Source: JAFGHJ01 sp964534175 (GTDB lineage Bacteria > Hydrothermota > UBA3072). From it: 64,000 nucleotides of DNA. The stretch spans positions 1 through 64,000 of the forward strand of contig CAZHNS010000008.1 in assembly GCA_964534175.1 (NCBI GenBank), in the 5' to 3' direction. Each line of letters begins with the position of its first letter. The stretch's first letter is position 1. The notes beneath the pieces are model-generated. The model saw nothing but the letters and a program-made list of their open reading frames with translations, made no database searches and was not told where the DNA came from. Made by a program: the position numbers and the translations under genes. Below, piece by piece: positions 15,343 to 25,292 of this stretch.

Positions 15343-16008
15343 ATGTTCTCATATAATCCTTTTATGGACAACAATACTATAGAAAAGGTATTAAGAATAC
15401 TGAAAGAAAAATACAGGGATTGGAAACCTCCTATCGTAACCGAGATAGCAAACAATACTGGAGACCCTTTTCGGATACTTATTTCAACTGTCCTCAGCTC
15501 GAGAACCAAAGACGCTGTTACAAGAAAAGCTTCCCAAAGATTGTTTGAAAAAGCCCGAACTCCCCGGGAGATAGCAAAGTTGTCTTCTGAAGAAATCGAG
15601 AAATTAATTTACCCCGTTGGTTTTTTTCATACAAAAGCCAAAAGGCTTCCCGAGCTGGCGCGTATTTTAATTGATAAATACAAGGGCAAAGTCCCTGATA
15701 AATTAGAAGAATTAATTAAGTTGCCTGGTGTGGGAAGAAAAACCGCAAATTTGGTGGTAACGATTGGTTTTGGTAAGCCGGGTATATGCGTCGATACTCA
15801 TGTCCACCGTATATCCAACAGATTCGGATATGTAAAAACGAAAAGTCCAGAGGAAACGGAGTTTGCTCTGAGGGGAAAGTTACCGTCTAAATGGTGGATT
15901 GTTTACAACGATTTTCTGGTTACTTTGGGGCAGAACATATGTTTTCCGAGAAAACCTGACTGCGCTATTTGTCCTGTAAATAAACTTTGTGAGAAAATTA
16001 ATATTTAG
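15343..16008 (+). CDS. nth: Endonuclease III
   Basis: A 221-residue DNA glycosylase/AP lyase for oxidised pyrimidines. The helix-hairpin-helix LPGVGRKTAN carries catalytic Lys133; the catalytic Asp151 is in VDTHVHR. The C-terminal iron-sulphur site is Cys200-x6-Cys207-x2-Cys210-x5-Cys216. The length is normal. The start is uncertain because neither the ATG at 15343 nor the one at 15364 has a clear ribosome site. It stands alone and ends at a bidirectional terminator. Confidence 0.96.
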   Translation: MFSYNPFMDNNTIEKVLRILKEKYRDWKPPIVTEIANNTGDPFRILISTVLSSRTKDAVTRKASQRLFEKARTPREIAKLSSEEIEKLIYPVGFFHTKAKRLPELARILIDKYKGKVPDKLEELIKLPGVGRKTANLVVTIGFGKPGICVDTHVHRISNRFGYVKTKSPEETEFALRGKLPSKWWIVYNDFLVTLGQNICFPRKPDCAICPVNKLCEKINI

Positions 16009-16030
16009 AGAAGCGAATTAATAAGATAAA

Positions 16031-16062
16031 AAAACCCGCGGTAAATCTACCGCGGGTTTTTT
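16031..16062. terminator. Bidirectional terminator between nth and the CBM9-like gene
   Basis: AACCCGCGGTA (16033-16043) pairs with TACCGCGGGTT (16048-16058) around a four-base loop, with an A run before and a T run after. It serves both convergent genes. Confidence 0.92.
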
Positions 16063-16087
16063 ATTAACAGCTTGATCAAATAACTGT

Positions 16088-17758
16088 TTACTTGATCAGC
16101 GTTACCTTCTTGACTACTGAACCATTTCCTGCTTCAACTTTGCAGAGATAAACACCACTCGGGAGATCTGATACATCCAGTGCGGCGTTTCCACCGTTAC
16201 CAGCAGCAGCTTTAACTTCCTGCCCCGCTATATTGTAGAGTGTTACGTTTGCAATATTGGCTGCGCTTGAAACAGCAAGAACACTGCTTGATACTATGGC
16301 AGGAACATCGACGCTGATACCAGCAGCTACTTCTTCAACTCCAGCTATTGGGTTTGGATCCGGAGCTGTACTTGATGTACCCAGTATTACTGTTCCAAAG
16401 AGGTTCGGATGCTGCCAGGAAGTACCGTCTATATTCCACCATTTTGATATAACGTCACGTGTACCGGCTGCTGCAACGCCAGTGTTATCGTTGTCAGCAC
16501 CCTGAACTTCGAAACCAATTTCAGCACCGTCTTCAAGGACAATATTGGTATCGGCAAGATCTGCGGCATCAAGGAATAATTCAAATTGATAACCGCCAGG
16601 GACTTCCGCCCACGCGCATTCACCATTTTCACCTATGTCGCACCAACCTCCTCCAGCTGTTGGCACTTCCGTGTAACCATAAACGTATCTCCACTGAACG
16701 TCATCAATTCCATCATATGTTGCGGAGTCTGAATTATCACCGTCGAAGTAGATCTCAAAGCAGTCGTTTTCATAGGAGTTTGTACTACCCTCGCCGGTAA
16801 CGATATCGTCTATTACAAGTCCAAGGAAATAGAAACCGTCTTCATTGTAACCAGCTTGATAGTAAGGTTGGAAATCTTTGAAACCTTCATCGTCACCCAT
16901 AGTCCAACTCTCATTTACGGATAACTTAACCTGGGGAACGGCATCCCACTCGTTGTCTGTATTTGCAGCATCGATCACAGCTCCATCTGCCATTTCTAAT
17001 ATAAAATCACCGATAACTTCGTCCTCCAAGTCGCCATCTTCCCCAAGTAGAGCACTTCCAAAGAGGGTCGGATGCTGCCAGGAGGTACCGTCTAAATTCC
17101 ACCATTTTACGATATCTTCACGTGTACCGGCTGCTGCTACTTCTTCATTGTCGTTGTCGGCACACTGAACTTCGAAACCAATGACATCACCTGGTTCAAA
17201 GACAAGATTGGTATCGGCAAGATCTGCGGCATCAAGGAGCAATTCAAATTCATAACCGCCCTCGACTTCCGCCCACGCGCAGCTACCACCTGCACCTAGA
17301 TCGCACCAACCTGCGTTGTCTTCGTCATAACCATAAACGTATCTCCACTGGACATCATCAAATCCATCATATGTCGCGGAGTCTGAATTGTTGCCGTCGA
17401 AGTAGATTTCAAAGCAGTCGTTTTCGTAGGAGTTTGTACTGCCCTCGCCGGTAACGATATCATCTAATACTTTTGCCCAGAGATAAAAACCGTCTTCATT
17501 GTAAGCTGCTTTAAAGTATGCAGCGTGATCCACGCTTTGCGGAACGGTGTCCGTACTTTCAAATTGTTCATAGCAAAACAAACCATTTGGCTGGAAAATC
17601 CATTCTTCGTCCATTGAACCGTCAATTACGGGAGCGTCCGCTATGTATGGAATTACTAAAACACCATTAAGGGTGGAGCCTGAATTAGCGGCAGAGAGCA
17701 TAAAACTGAAACAAACTAGTAACATTATCATTCCTGCTAATATTGGAAGTCTTTTCAC
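16088..17758 (-). CDS. Secreted protein with two CBM9-like domains and a C-terminal sorting domain
   Basis: A 556-residue protein beginning at a GTG (17758) with AAGGAGG 7 bases upstream. It has a signal peptide (about 1-24), then two copies of a DOMON/CBM9-like domain (about 35-235 and 245-450). The domains have near-identical blocks such as GEGSTNSYENDCFEIYFDG and WRYVYGY, and end in SWQHPTLFG or SWQHPNLFG. The last 80 residues are a type IX-style sorting domain (VTLYNIAGQEV, LDVSDLPSGVYLCKVE, KKVTLIK). CBM9-like domains bind sugars; the sorting tail implies outer-membrane export. The two domains match closely at DNA level, so the duplication is recent. Confidence 0.88.
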   Translation of the reverse strand: MKRLPILAGMIMLLVCFSFMLSAANSGSTLNGVLVIPYIADAPVIDGSMDEEWIFQPNGLFCYEQFESTDTVPQSVDHAAYFKAAYNEDGFYLWAKVLDDIVTGEGSTNSYENDCFEIYFDGNNSDSATYDGFDDVQWRYVYGYDEDNAGWCDLGAGGSCAWAEVEGGYEFELLLDAADLADTNLVFEPGDVIGFEVQCADNDNEEVAAAGTREDIVKWWNLDGTSWQHPTLFGSALLGEDGDLEDEVIGDFILEMADGAVIDAANTDNEWDAVPQVKLSVNESWTMGDDEGFKDFQPYYQAGYNEDGFYFLGLVIDDIVTGEGSTNSYENDCFEIYFDGDNSDSATYDGIDDVQWRYVYGYTEVPTAGGGWCDIGENGECAWAEVPGGYQFELFLDAADLADTNIVLEDGAEIGFEVQGADNDNTGVAAAGTRDVISKWWNIDGTSWQHPNLFGTVILGTSSTAPDPNPIAGVEEVAAGISVDVPAIVSSSVLAVSSAANIANVTLYNIAGQEVKAAAGNGGNAALDVSDLPSGVYLCKVEAGNGSVVKKVTLIK

Positions 17759-18000
17759 TTCATAACCTCCTTACATTTAAATTAAAATTAACTGTTAACT
17801 TTATTTAACTTTATTATTCTGTGATGGGTGATCTTCCATTGAAGTAAACATAAAAATACTACCTAGGCCTTCCCTCCTCCTTCCGATAAAGAAGAAAAGG
17901 CCTTACCTACCAAACTTTAATTTGACAGTTAAATGCATAATTACACCCCCATTTTTTTTGTTTTTTGTTTGACTTAAGATTTCTTATTCTTCTGGATAAC

Positions 18001-18028
18001 AGTATAACGAAATAAAATCCAATGTCAA
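18001..18028 (-). promoter_or_regulatory. Promoter of the CBM9-like gene
   Basis: On the minus strand TTGACA (18028-18023), 16 bp, TATACT (18006-18001). Confidence 0.75.
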
Positions 18029-18285
18029 GGGGTTTTTTTTGAAGCTCCGAGAAATCTTTTTTCATTATTAGGGTCAAAATCGGCTGTAATGTAGTGCGAA
18101 TTTTGGATGTTTTACATTGCTTCTAAATTTTTCTCCGCTTTTTAACGATAATCTATATCGTTCTCCATTGGCTCTCCCAAAATCAGGTTTTTTCCTCTGA
18201 ATTTTTCGTTGTTAATTAAATTATATTCATATTTGTATGTTTTAAAGACGGAAAGATGATCCAAGTGTTTTAAATAATTTTGCCC

Positions 18286-18313
18286 TTGACAAAAAATTCT
18301 CTTTTGTTATACT
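18286..18313 (+). promoter_or_regulatory. Promoter of the TonB receptor / secreted protein / PorV operon
   Basis: TTGACA (18286-18291), 16 bp, TATACT (18308-18313). The leader to the ATG at 18573 is about 250 bases. Confidence 0.75.
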
Positions 18314-18572
18314 ACAAAGTAATATTGAGTTCTATTTAATTAAGGTTAAAGATTAAAATGTTGTAAGGAAAAGGAAGAGGTTGTTATAAGGGATTGTTTG
18401 TATTTTATGTTATTTGTTATTTAGCCTGAGTTTTCAGGGGGGTATTAATAAAGTTGAATTTTTCTGTATCCGTAATAAAGTTTATAATTCAGAATAAGAG
18501 AAGTGACGTATGTTTTATGTTTCAGTCTTCGGTTTTAACCCGATTTGTAAACCCTAAAGAAAGGAGGCTTTA

Positions 18573-21500
18573 ATGAAAAGTACGAGAAGGGGAAGAGAAT
18601 TGTTACCCAGGTGGGTTATAGGAGGAGTGCTGCTTATTTTGTCTTTACTTGCCTTTAATCCAAGCGCGAAAGCCGCAGTTACAGGAAAAATTGCGGGTGT
18701 TGTTATCGATGCCGAAACAGGTGAACCTTTACCCGGAGCTAATGTCGTAATCGAGGGTACTACTATGGGAGCTGCGGCTGACCCAAACGGATATTTTTTC
18801 ATAATAAGAGTGTCCCCCGGTGATTATAATGTACAGGCCCGGATGATGGGTTTCGAAAGTGTTACCCAGACCGATGTTGAGGTAACCGCGGATCACACTA
18901 CGCAGCTCAGGTTTATGCTAAGACCCGCCGTTATTCCCGGGGAAGGTGTTACCGTGAAAGCTGAGGCGGAAGTCATAAAAATGGATGTTTCGTCTTCCGC
19001 TATTTCCGCGAAAAGCGATGACATAGAAGCTGTTCCGTTTGTCGATGAGATTGGAGATTATATTAATCGACAGGCTGGGATTCAAGGTTGGAATGTGCGT
19101 GGAGGAGGTTTAGACCAGGTTGGTTTTATGACTGATGGTTTAAATTTAGTCGATGGTCGAACAAATAATCCAGCTTTGATGCCGCCTTTAAGTATGATAA
19201 AAGAATTAAATGTAATTAAAGGTGGGTTTGCTGCCGAGTATGGTAATCTCCGGTCAGGTTTGATAAATATTATAACCAGAGAACCTGACAATTATTATCA
19301 TGGATCGGTAAATTTTCGATATAGTCCCCCTCAGTTGAAGCACCGTAGTGCTTCTGTTTATGATACGACACATTATTGGATGAGAGCTTTTGTCATACAG
19401 GAAGATAGTCTTTGCTGGATCGGGACAAGAGGTATAAGAGATAGACAGCGCGGCGCTGAAGATTTGGCAGAAGACGCTCTGGATGCTGGAGACACAACTC
19501 TATTCGAACATTATGATAGTATATATAATTACTATACTGACCTTATGGCTCACAATAGAAAGTTTGATGGGTGGGTTAGAGTCGCGGAAGGAGACACCTC
19601 GGTGACCCCTGAGATGCTTCGTGAGCAGTTTATTTGGACGCACAGATTAATGGGAGCTGATGAGCTGGTTCCCGAGGGCTATGATGGTTCCGACAGAATG
19701 GCTGAGTATGGTGATCAACCAGACTGGAACGTAGATGCTGGTCTTGGAGGCCCGGTCCCTGTAATCGGTGGATTTTTAGGGGATCTGGGTTTTTATATCT
19801 CGCACAGACAGAACAGGGAGGCGTTTGCCCTTCCTTCAAGTAAAGATTATTATGTTGAACAAAACACAATGTTGAAGTTGGTTTCCCATATCACACAGTC
19901 TATAAAGTTAAGCTTGGATATGATGTATGGTGAGCAGAACACTCTGTCAGCTAGCTCAAACGGAGAGCTCGGTGCAGAAGGCAGTCCTTATGGTCTTAAT
20001 TTGCAACCGGGAGACCTCGGACCCCAGTTTGTCGATTATGTTCAAGGTACAGGTTATGTTTCCGGAGCAGGTGGAATTTATCTTGCTAGCGGTAATGATG
20101 CATTCAGGAGTGAGTTGGCTTCCATGAATGCGGCATATTATCCTGCTTTTATACCCGCGTATGATATTTATAACAATATGCAGGGTATAACTTTTGACCA
20201 TGGTTTAAGTGATAAAACCTTCTATACGATCAGGATTTCTCATTTGAGTAACAAGAGGTATTGCGGCGCGTATGAAACATTTGAACCCAGGGATACTGCA
20301 ACGAGATATACGTTGCCGAGTGGAATACAGGTTACTGAAATCCCGTACGGTTATTATATAGATGGAGCTCTCGTGCAGCCGGACGAATCTTGGATGGGGG
20401 CGCATTGCGCCGGAGCGGTTGATAAATCAAAATCGCAAACATGGGATTTTAAAGTTGACTTAACGAACCAGCTTAATGCTCACAATGAGGTAAAACTTGG
20501 TCTTGAATACAACTACGCCAACATGAGTACTTACTATGAAAAAAACAGATGGGAGTCTACTCATGAAAATTGGGTTAATGAGTGGGAAGCAAGTCCCATG
20601 AGAGGTGGCGCGTATATTCAGGATAAAATTGAATTTGAAGGAATTATTGCGACTGTCGGCGTAAGAGCTGATTGGAATAATCCAAATATAAATTGGTTCC
20701 CGTTAGGCACTTATGATGTTTACTATACGGGTGGAATCATAAGCTCACTGGGCAGAGATGGTGTACTTGAAGTGGGTGCAACAGAGCCAGCCACGGGTCA
20801 TTTGAAAATATCTCCTCGTTTTGGGATTTCGCATCCTATATCAGAAAATGCTAAATTGTATTTTAATTACGGCGATTTTTATTCCTTGCCCGCTTCTTAT
20901 AATATGTATCAGATCTTCTGGGCTCCATCGCGCTTTGGTATTCGGTATCTGGGTGATCCGTCGCTGGATTGGCCTCTTACGAGAGCTTACGAGTTAGGTA
21001 CGGACTGGAGTGTTGGGGATATGTTTAGACTTCACATTGCGGGTTATTACAAGGATGTTACAAATCAGCTTGCATCTGTAACATATCAAAACGATGATTT
21101 AACGGTGCAGTACAGCGTGCCTGAAAACTTAAACTACGAGGATATTCGTGGTATAGACTTTAGAATAAGTAAAGATTTTGGAGATTGGGTTAAAGGCTGG
21201 TTGAATTATGACTACAGAGTAAGAAGTTATGGTAATACGGGTAAACAAACGCACTACGAGTACTTGCTTGATGAAGCGCAACATGGTGCGTGGGATACTC
21301 TGGAGTACACGCCTCGTAGTCAGCCGATATTACAGGCTAATATTCAATTTCTGACTCCTGAAGATTTAGGTATGCTCCTTGGCGACATTTCTTTAAGTTT
21401 TAACTATACCTGGGAGGCAGGTGCATATTCGACCTACGATCCATTGGACGAAGATCTCTTTTTAAATATGCAATGGAAACCCTGGAGAAATATCCAGGCA

Positions 21501-21815
21501 AGAATCCAGAAAAGGATAAGTCTTGTCGGTGCAAATCTCAGCATTTTTGCTGAGGTAAACAATCTTTTTGATTGGAAATATTTAGACGTGGGTTCTGGTT
21601 GTTTCGTTGATGATGATGACGAAGATTCATATTACACTTCGCTTAAGTTACCCCTGTACGGAGAAGAAGGTTATGAAGAAATTGGAGAGGTCGGGGATGA
21701 CCAGTTTGGTGATGTCAACAGTGAAGATAAGCCATATATTGATGATCCCGAGTTGGCGCATCTTGCATTCCACAACCCTCGTTCTTTCGTTTTTGGATTG
21801 AAAGTTGATTTTTAG
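18573..21815 (+). CDS. TonB-dependent receptor with N-terminal carboxypeptidase-regulatory-like domain
   Basis: A 1,080-residue outer-membrane receptor. The signal peptide is about residues 1-35. A CarboxypepD_reg-like beta domain spans about 38-120 (GKIAGVVIDAETGEPLPGAN), then a plug domain about 130-235 (GWNVRGGG, VIKGGFAAEYGNLRSGLINI). A long beta-barrel follows, ending in a terminal aromatic (FVFGLKVDF). AAAGGAGG precedes the ATG. It should import or bind a ligand with TonB energy, but the substrate is unknown. The next two genes (secreted FN3 protein and PorV-like barrel) follow at 30 and 8 bases, so the three act together, perhaps as a receptor plus exported partner. Confidence 0.92.
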   Translation: MKSTRRGRELLPRWVIGGVLLILSLLAFNPSAKAAVTGKIAGVVIDAETGEPLPGANVVIEGTTMGAAADPNGYFFIIRVSPGDYNVQARMMGFESVTQTDVEVTADHTTQLRFMLRPAVIPGEGVTVKAEAEVIKMDVSSSAISAKSDDIEAVPFVDEIGDYINRQAGIQGWNVRGGGLDQVGFMTDGLNLVDGRTNNPALMPPLSMIKELNVIKGGFAAEYGNLRSGLINIITREPDNYYHGSVNFRYSPPQLKHRSASVYDTTHYWMRAFVIQEDSLCWIGTRGIRDRQRGAEDLAEDALDAGDTTLFEHYDSIYNYYTDLMAHNRKFDGWVRVAEGDTSVTPEMLREQFIWTHRLMGADELVPEGYDGSDRMAEYGDQPDWNVDAGLGGPVPVIGGFLGDLGFYISHRQNREAFALPSSKDYYVEQNTMLKLVSHITQSIKLSLDMMYGEQNTLSASSNGELGAEGSPYGLNLQPGDLGPQFVDYVQGTGYVSGAGGIYLASGNDAFRSELASMNAAYYPAFIPAYDIYNNMQGITFDHGLSDKTFYTIRISHLSNKRYCGAYETFEPRDTATRYTLPSGIQVTEIPYGYYIDGALVQPDESWMGAHCAGAVDKSKSQTWDFKVDLTNQLNAHNEVKLGLEYNYANMSTYYEKNRWESTHENWVNEWEASPMRGGAYIQDKIEFEGIIATVGVRADWNNPNINWFPLGTYDVYYTGGIISSLGRDGVLEVGATEPATGHLKISPRFGISHPISENAKLYFNYGDFYSLPASYNMYQIFWAPSRFGIRYLGDPSLDWPLTRAYELGTDWSVGDMFRLHIAGYYKDVTNQLASVTYQNDDLTVQYSVPENLNYEDIRGIDFRISKDFGDWVKGWLNYDYRVRSYGNTGKQTHYEYLLDEAQHGAWDTLEYTPRSQPILQANIQFLTPEDLGMLLGDISLSFNYTWEAGAYSTYDPLDEDLFLNMQWKPWRNIQARIQKRISLVGANLSIFAEVNNLFDWKYLDVGSGCFVDDDDEDSYYTSLKLPLYGEEGYEEIGEVGDDQFGDVNSEDKPYIDDPELAHLAFHNPRSFVFGLKVDF

Positions 21816-21845
21816 TATCAACCAAGAGGTAAGGAGGAAATTATA

Positions 21846-24233
21846 ATGAAGAAGTTTACTTGTTTATTTCTAATATTTGTCATTGTCACTTCACTTATCT
21901 CGCTGCCGGTCTTGGGTGCTCAGAAGTGGATTCGTCAATCAGAAATCCAACCGAAAATGACAGACGCTTTCGACCAGAGTGAGATAGCCTTTGGTAATTT
22001 CGACGCCACCTACTATTTTCACGGAGCGAGGGATGAAGCAAATAATTATAATGATGGCTGGATACGGAACTGGCTCCGGAATGCGGGTTCCAGGTGGGGT
22101 TGCAGGAATTGGTATGACCCTATAGGTGATTCTATTATGCCTATTAGATTGGGTGGTGCACCTTACGGTACAGCAGATGCGAGCACAGTGCAGTTCGCCG
22201 TACCGGATTCACTTGGTGTAACTATCCATAAGTACTACAGGTTCCATCCTCCATCCATTATAGTTGATGGTATTCCTCTGCAAAGACCTTCGGGAATTGG
22301 AGATGAGTACGCTCCGGATAAAGTCTTGGGGACTGCTGATGTGATGGTGGAGGGACATGCAAGGAACTGGATGGGACTGGATATTTATTATAGATTGTTA
22401 AGCTGGGTTTCCAAACATCATAATCAGTATATAGTTTATGACATAACAGCTGTAAATTCAGGAAACATCGATATGGACGAAGAAATTGAAAGAGAGGGTG
22501 AGTCATTAGATAGTTTATACTTTATGAGACAGCTTGAAATGATGCCTAATGATGGAGCCGAGACAAAATCAGAGTGGTATACATGGACCGGCGTTTATCC
22601 CGATTGGGACGAGCCGAGAGATTCTGTGCGTTGTCTTATCTCATACCCTGCTATCGAGTGGGAAAGGGGAGGAGGTGCCCCCTGGAAAGGTGATCCTCTT
22701 GGTTGTTACCTCTGGGAACGTGATTATTTGGATGATCCTTGTTCCGGTGGTGAGGTTACGCTCTATGTTCCTACATCCTCTGATGTAGCCATGGGACCTG
22801 GTTCGGACCCAATTAATCCGGAGAATCATCCGGAAACTGACGATGTAACCCAGCCGGTGTCACACGGTAATTGGGGCCCTGATGATTTTGAATATAAACA
22901 CCATTCCGGTCTTCGTCCGATAACAGGTTCGGATAGTTGGGAAACATGCTATGATGCTATGAAATGGGGAGAAAAAGCCGATCCCGATTATACTGACTAT
23001 GTGGATTGGATGACGGGGACTTACCCGAACACCTATCATCCTGTACCACCCGATTTAAGAGGTTATGAGAGATGGAACGATCTAAACCAGAATGGTTTGG
23101 TCTTCTGGCATGCAATGGCGCAGGCGGGTTATGGGCCTTTCCATCTTGACTATGGTGATTCTCTCAGAATAGTGTGGGCGCAGTGCGGAGGCCGACTTGA
23201 TGCAAGAAGTTCGTGGGAACTTGGTCAAGCATGGAAAGATAGTACCATAACATTCGTTACCCAGAGCGGTGATACGCTCGATATAAATGATATAAGTATG
23301 ACAGCTCCGTACCTGCCAAACCAGGCAGATACGATTCATATACCTCCAGTGTACAGAAATAATCCCTGGAGATGGCAGGATGATGGTTACGCGAACGACG
23401 CTGCCAACTTAATTAAAGATATGTGGGTTAATTCGACAGTAGATTCTGTTATAAGACATTCGATAAACGCTCAGTGGAACTTCGACCATAATTATAAAAT
23501 TCCAGTTCCGCCGCCGCCGCCTTCCATAGAGGTTACTTCCGGAGCCGACCAGATTAGAATCGACTGGCGGTATGATGAACCGGCTGATATACCATCCGAC
23601 CTTGCTGGATTCAAAGTATATCGTTCTGTAGGTAGCAGGGGGTTAGGTCCCTTAATTGACAATGATGGTATAGTTGGTGAGTGGGAAGTGATATATGATG
23701 CTGGTCCTAATGTAGAAACATTTAGTGATACTACAGCAGTTCGAGGTGGAGATTACTATTACTATGTTGCCGCGTATGATGACGGGACTCACCCGGAAGC
23801 GGAAGAACCGAACGGAGTTACTGGTACTGCTCAGGTGCTCGAAAGTGGAAGATTCCAGAACTATACTTTTGGTGTAATAGGTGCCGCTTCTCTTAAAAGA
23901 CCAACTGGAGATTCGTTATCTCAGATTAGAGTGGTTCCGAATCCCTTTAATGCCGCTTCAAAGAATATGCAGTACGGTGGAGAATCGGATAAGATTAACT
24001 TCTTTGATTTGCCGGGAGATTGTACAATCAGAATTTACAACTTTTCAGGTGATTTGATAAAAACCATCGAGCATACAGATGGTTCGGGAGACGAAGCCTG
24101 GGAGAATCCGACCGGTGAACAGTATCAGGTAACAGGAGCAGGTCAGCACGTTGTGAGTGGTCTCTATATTGCTAATATTGTCGATAATGTAACTAACGAG
24201 AGTATAAACGTTAAGTTTGTCATAATAAGGTAG
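21846..24233 (+). CDS. Secreted protein with FN3-like and C-terminal sorting domains
   Basis: A 795-residue protein with a signal peptide (about 1-24). A large N-terminal region of about 540 residues matches no family I recognise; it is rich in Trp, Tyr, Asp and Gly. A Pro run (VPPPPPS) leads into an FN3-like domain (about 560-665). The C-terminal 100 residues are a FlgD/type IX-like tail (RVVPNPFNA, IRIYNFSGDLIKTIEH, GLYIANIVDN, NVKFVIIR). It lies between a TonB receptor and a PorV-like gene in one operon. The tail implies export and surface attachment or release. Confidence 0.82.
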   Translation: MKKFTCLFLIFVIVTSLISLPVLGAQKWIRQSEIQPKMTDAFDQSEIAFGNFDATYYFHGARDEANNYNDGWIRNWLRNAGSRWGCRNWYDPIGDSIMPIRLGGAPYGTADASTVQFAVPDSLGVTIHKYYRFHPPSIIVDGIPLQRPSGIGDEYAPDKVLGTADVMVEGHARNWMGLDIYYRLLSWVSKHHNQYIVYDITAVNSGNIDMDEEIEREGESLDSLYFMRQLEMMPNDGAETKSEWYTWTGVYPDWDEPRDSVRCLISYPAIEWERGGGAPWKGDPLGCYLWERDYLDDPCSGGEVTLYVPTSSDVAMGPGSDPINPENHPETDDVTQPVSHGNWGPDDFEYKHHSGLRPITGSDSWETCYDAMKWGEKADPDYTDYVDWMTGTYPNTYHPVPPDLRGYERWNDLNQNGLVFWHAMAQAGYGPFHLDYGDSLRIVWAQCGGRLDARSSWELGQAWKDSTITFVTQSGDTLDINDISMTAPYLPNQADTIHIPPVYRNNPWRWQDDGYANDAANLIKDMWVNSTVDSVIRHSINAQWNFDHNYKIPVPPPPPSIEVTSGADQIRIDWRYDEPADIPSDLAGFKVYRSVGSRGLGPLIDNDGIVGEWEVIYDAGPNVETFSDTTAVRGGDYYYYVAAYDDGTHPEAEEPNGVTGTAQVLESGRFQNYTFGVIGAASLKRPTGDSLSQIRVVPNPFNAASKNMQYGGESDKINFFDLPGDCTIRIYNFSGDLIKTIEHTDGSGDEAWENPTGEQYQVTGAGQHVVSGLYIANIVDNVTNESINVKFVIIR

Positions 24234-24241
24234 GTGGGAAG

Positions 24242-25264
24242 ATGAGAAAGCTTATTATAATACTTCATTTAGTACTCTTACTCCCTGTTTACTCTTTATA
24301 CGGTCAGGAGGAAGATCAGGTGACGAAAGCCGGGAAGGCAGGTTTCAAATTTATGGACGTTGAAGTGAGTGCCAGAGCTGCGGGAATGGCTGAGGCATTT
24401 ACCTTAATAGGGGATGATGCCAATGCCATTTTTCATAACCCTGCTGGTATTGCTCAGATGGAGGATAAGCAGGTTGATTTGCTACTTTGTAAAGTAAATT
24501 GGATTGCCGAAACTTCGGTAGATGCTCTTGGCTTGGTTGCGAATCTTGGCACCTGGGGCAATGTTGGTGTTAGTATACTTAATACCAATTATGGAGATGA
24601 TATTTATGGTACTATTATAGATGAGGACACAGCGAGTGGATATAGAGAGACGGGACCTTTAGATATTGGTTCATATGCCGTGGGTGTTTCGTATGCTCGC
24701 AGATTGACTGATAAGTTTATGATTGGAGGTAATGCCAGATACTCATACGAGCATTTGGGAGAAAGCATGTTTGCTAGTAATATCGATAGAGATTCTACCT
24801 GGTTAGAGGAAAACGAGACGAATACAATTGTTTATGATATTGGAACTATCTTTTATACAGGTTTTGAAAGCCTTAGAGTTGGAATGTCCATTGTTAATTT
24901 CTCCCCCGCTCTGCGGTATGAATATACCGAAGGTAGTACTAATTCGTTCGAGTTACCCCTGACCTTTAGAATGGGTGCTGCTATGGATATTCTGGACCTT
25001 CTTGGAGAGCATCCGAATTATTCCTTCCTGGTGGATTTTGAGCTTATTCATCCCCGGGATTTTGCGAAAAGGTATCATCTGGGAGGAGAGTTAACTCTAT
25101 TGGATATACTTAAACTGAGAGCAGGTTACAAGTTCGGATACGACGAAGAAGGAGTTGCTTTTGGCGCTGGTATTAATACAGGTAATGTCAAAGTGGATTA
25201 CGCCTATAGTGAGTTCGGCGTGTTTGATCTTGTAAACAGGTTTTCACTCAGTCTTGCTTTCTGA
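24242..25264 (+). CDS. PorV/PorQ family outer-membrane protein
   Basis: A 340-residue barrel protein with a signal peptide (about 1-22). The N-terminal signature is AGFKFMDVEVSARAAGMAEAFTLIGDD followed by NPAGIAQ, which identifies the UPF0164/PorV group. The rest is a predicted beta-barrel ending with FSLSLAF. PorV in Bacteroidetes escorts type IX cargo to the attachment complex. It lies 8 bases after a gene encoding a protein with a sorting tail, and a long palindrome follows it. Confidence 0.9.
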   Translation: MRKLIIILHLVLLLPVYSLYGQEEDQVTKAGKAGFKFMDVEVSARAAGMAEAFTLIGDDANAIFHNPAGIAQMEDKQVDLLLCKVNWIAETSVDALGLVANLGTWGNVGVSILNTNYGDDIYGTIIDEDTASGYRETGPLDIGSYAVGVSYARRLTDKFMIGGNARYSYEHLGESMFASNIDRDSTWLEENETNTIVYDIGTIFYTGFESLRVGMSIVNFSPALRYEYTEGSTNSFELPLTFRMGAAMDILDLLGEHPNYSFLVDFELIHPRDFAKRYHLGGELTLLDILKLRAGYKFGYDEEGVAFGAGINTGNVKVDYAYSEFGVFDLVNRFSLSLAF

Positions 25265-25292
25265 GGAGTTAGATAAAGAATAAAGAGTGAAG

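Larger units (their letters stand above)
17759..18572. other. Long divergent intergenic region, 814 bp
   Basis: No coding frame is supported. It holds two divergent promoters (18001-18028 minus, 18286-18313 plus), each leaving an unusually long leader of about 235-255 bases before its gene. The minus leader includes a pyrimidine-rich stretch with CCTCCTCC near 17868-17880. No known riboswitch core was recognised. Confidence 0.5.

Noticed and set aside
16257..17168. Several open frames on the plus strand opposite the CBM9-like gene
   Set aside because: They are antisense shadows of a well-supported gene with signal peptide, domains and sorting tail.
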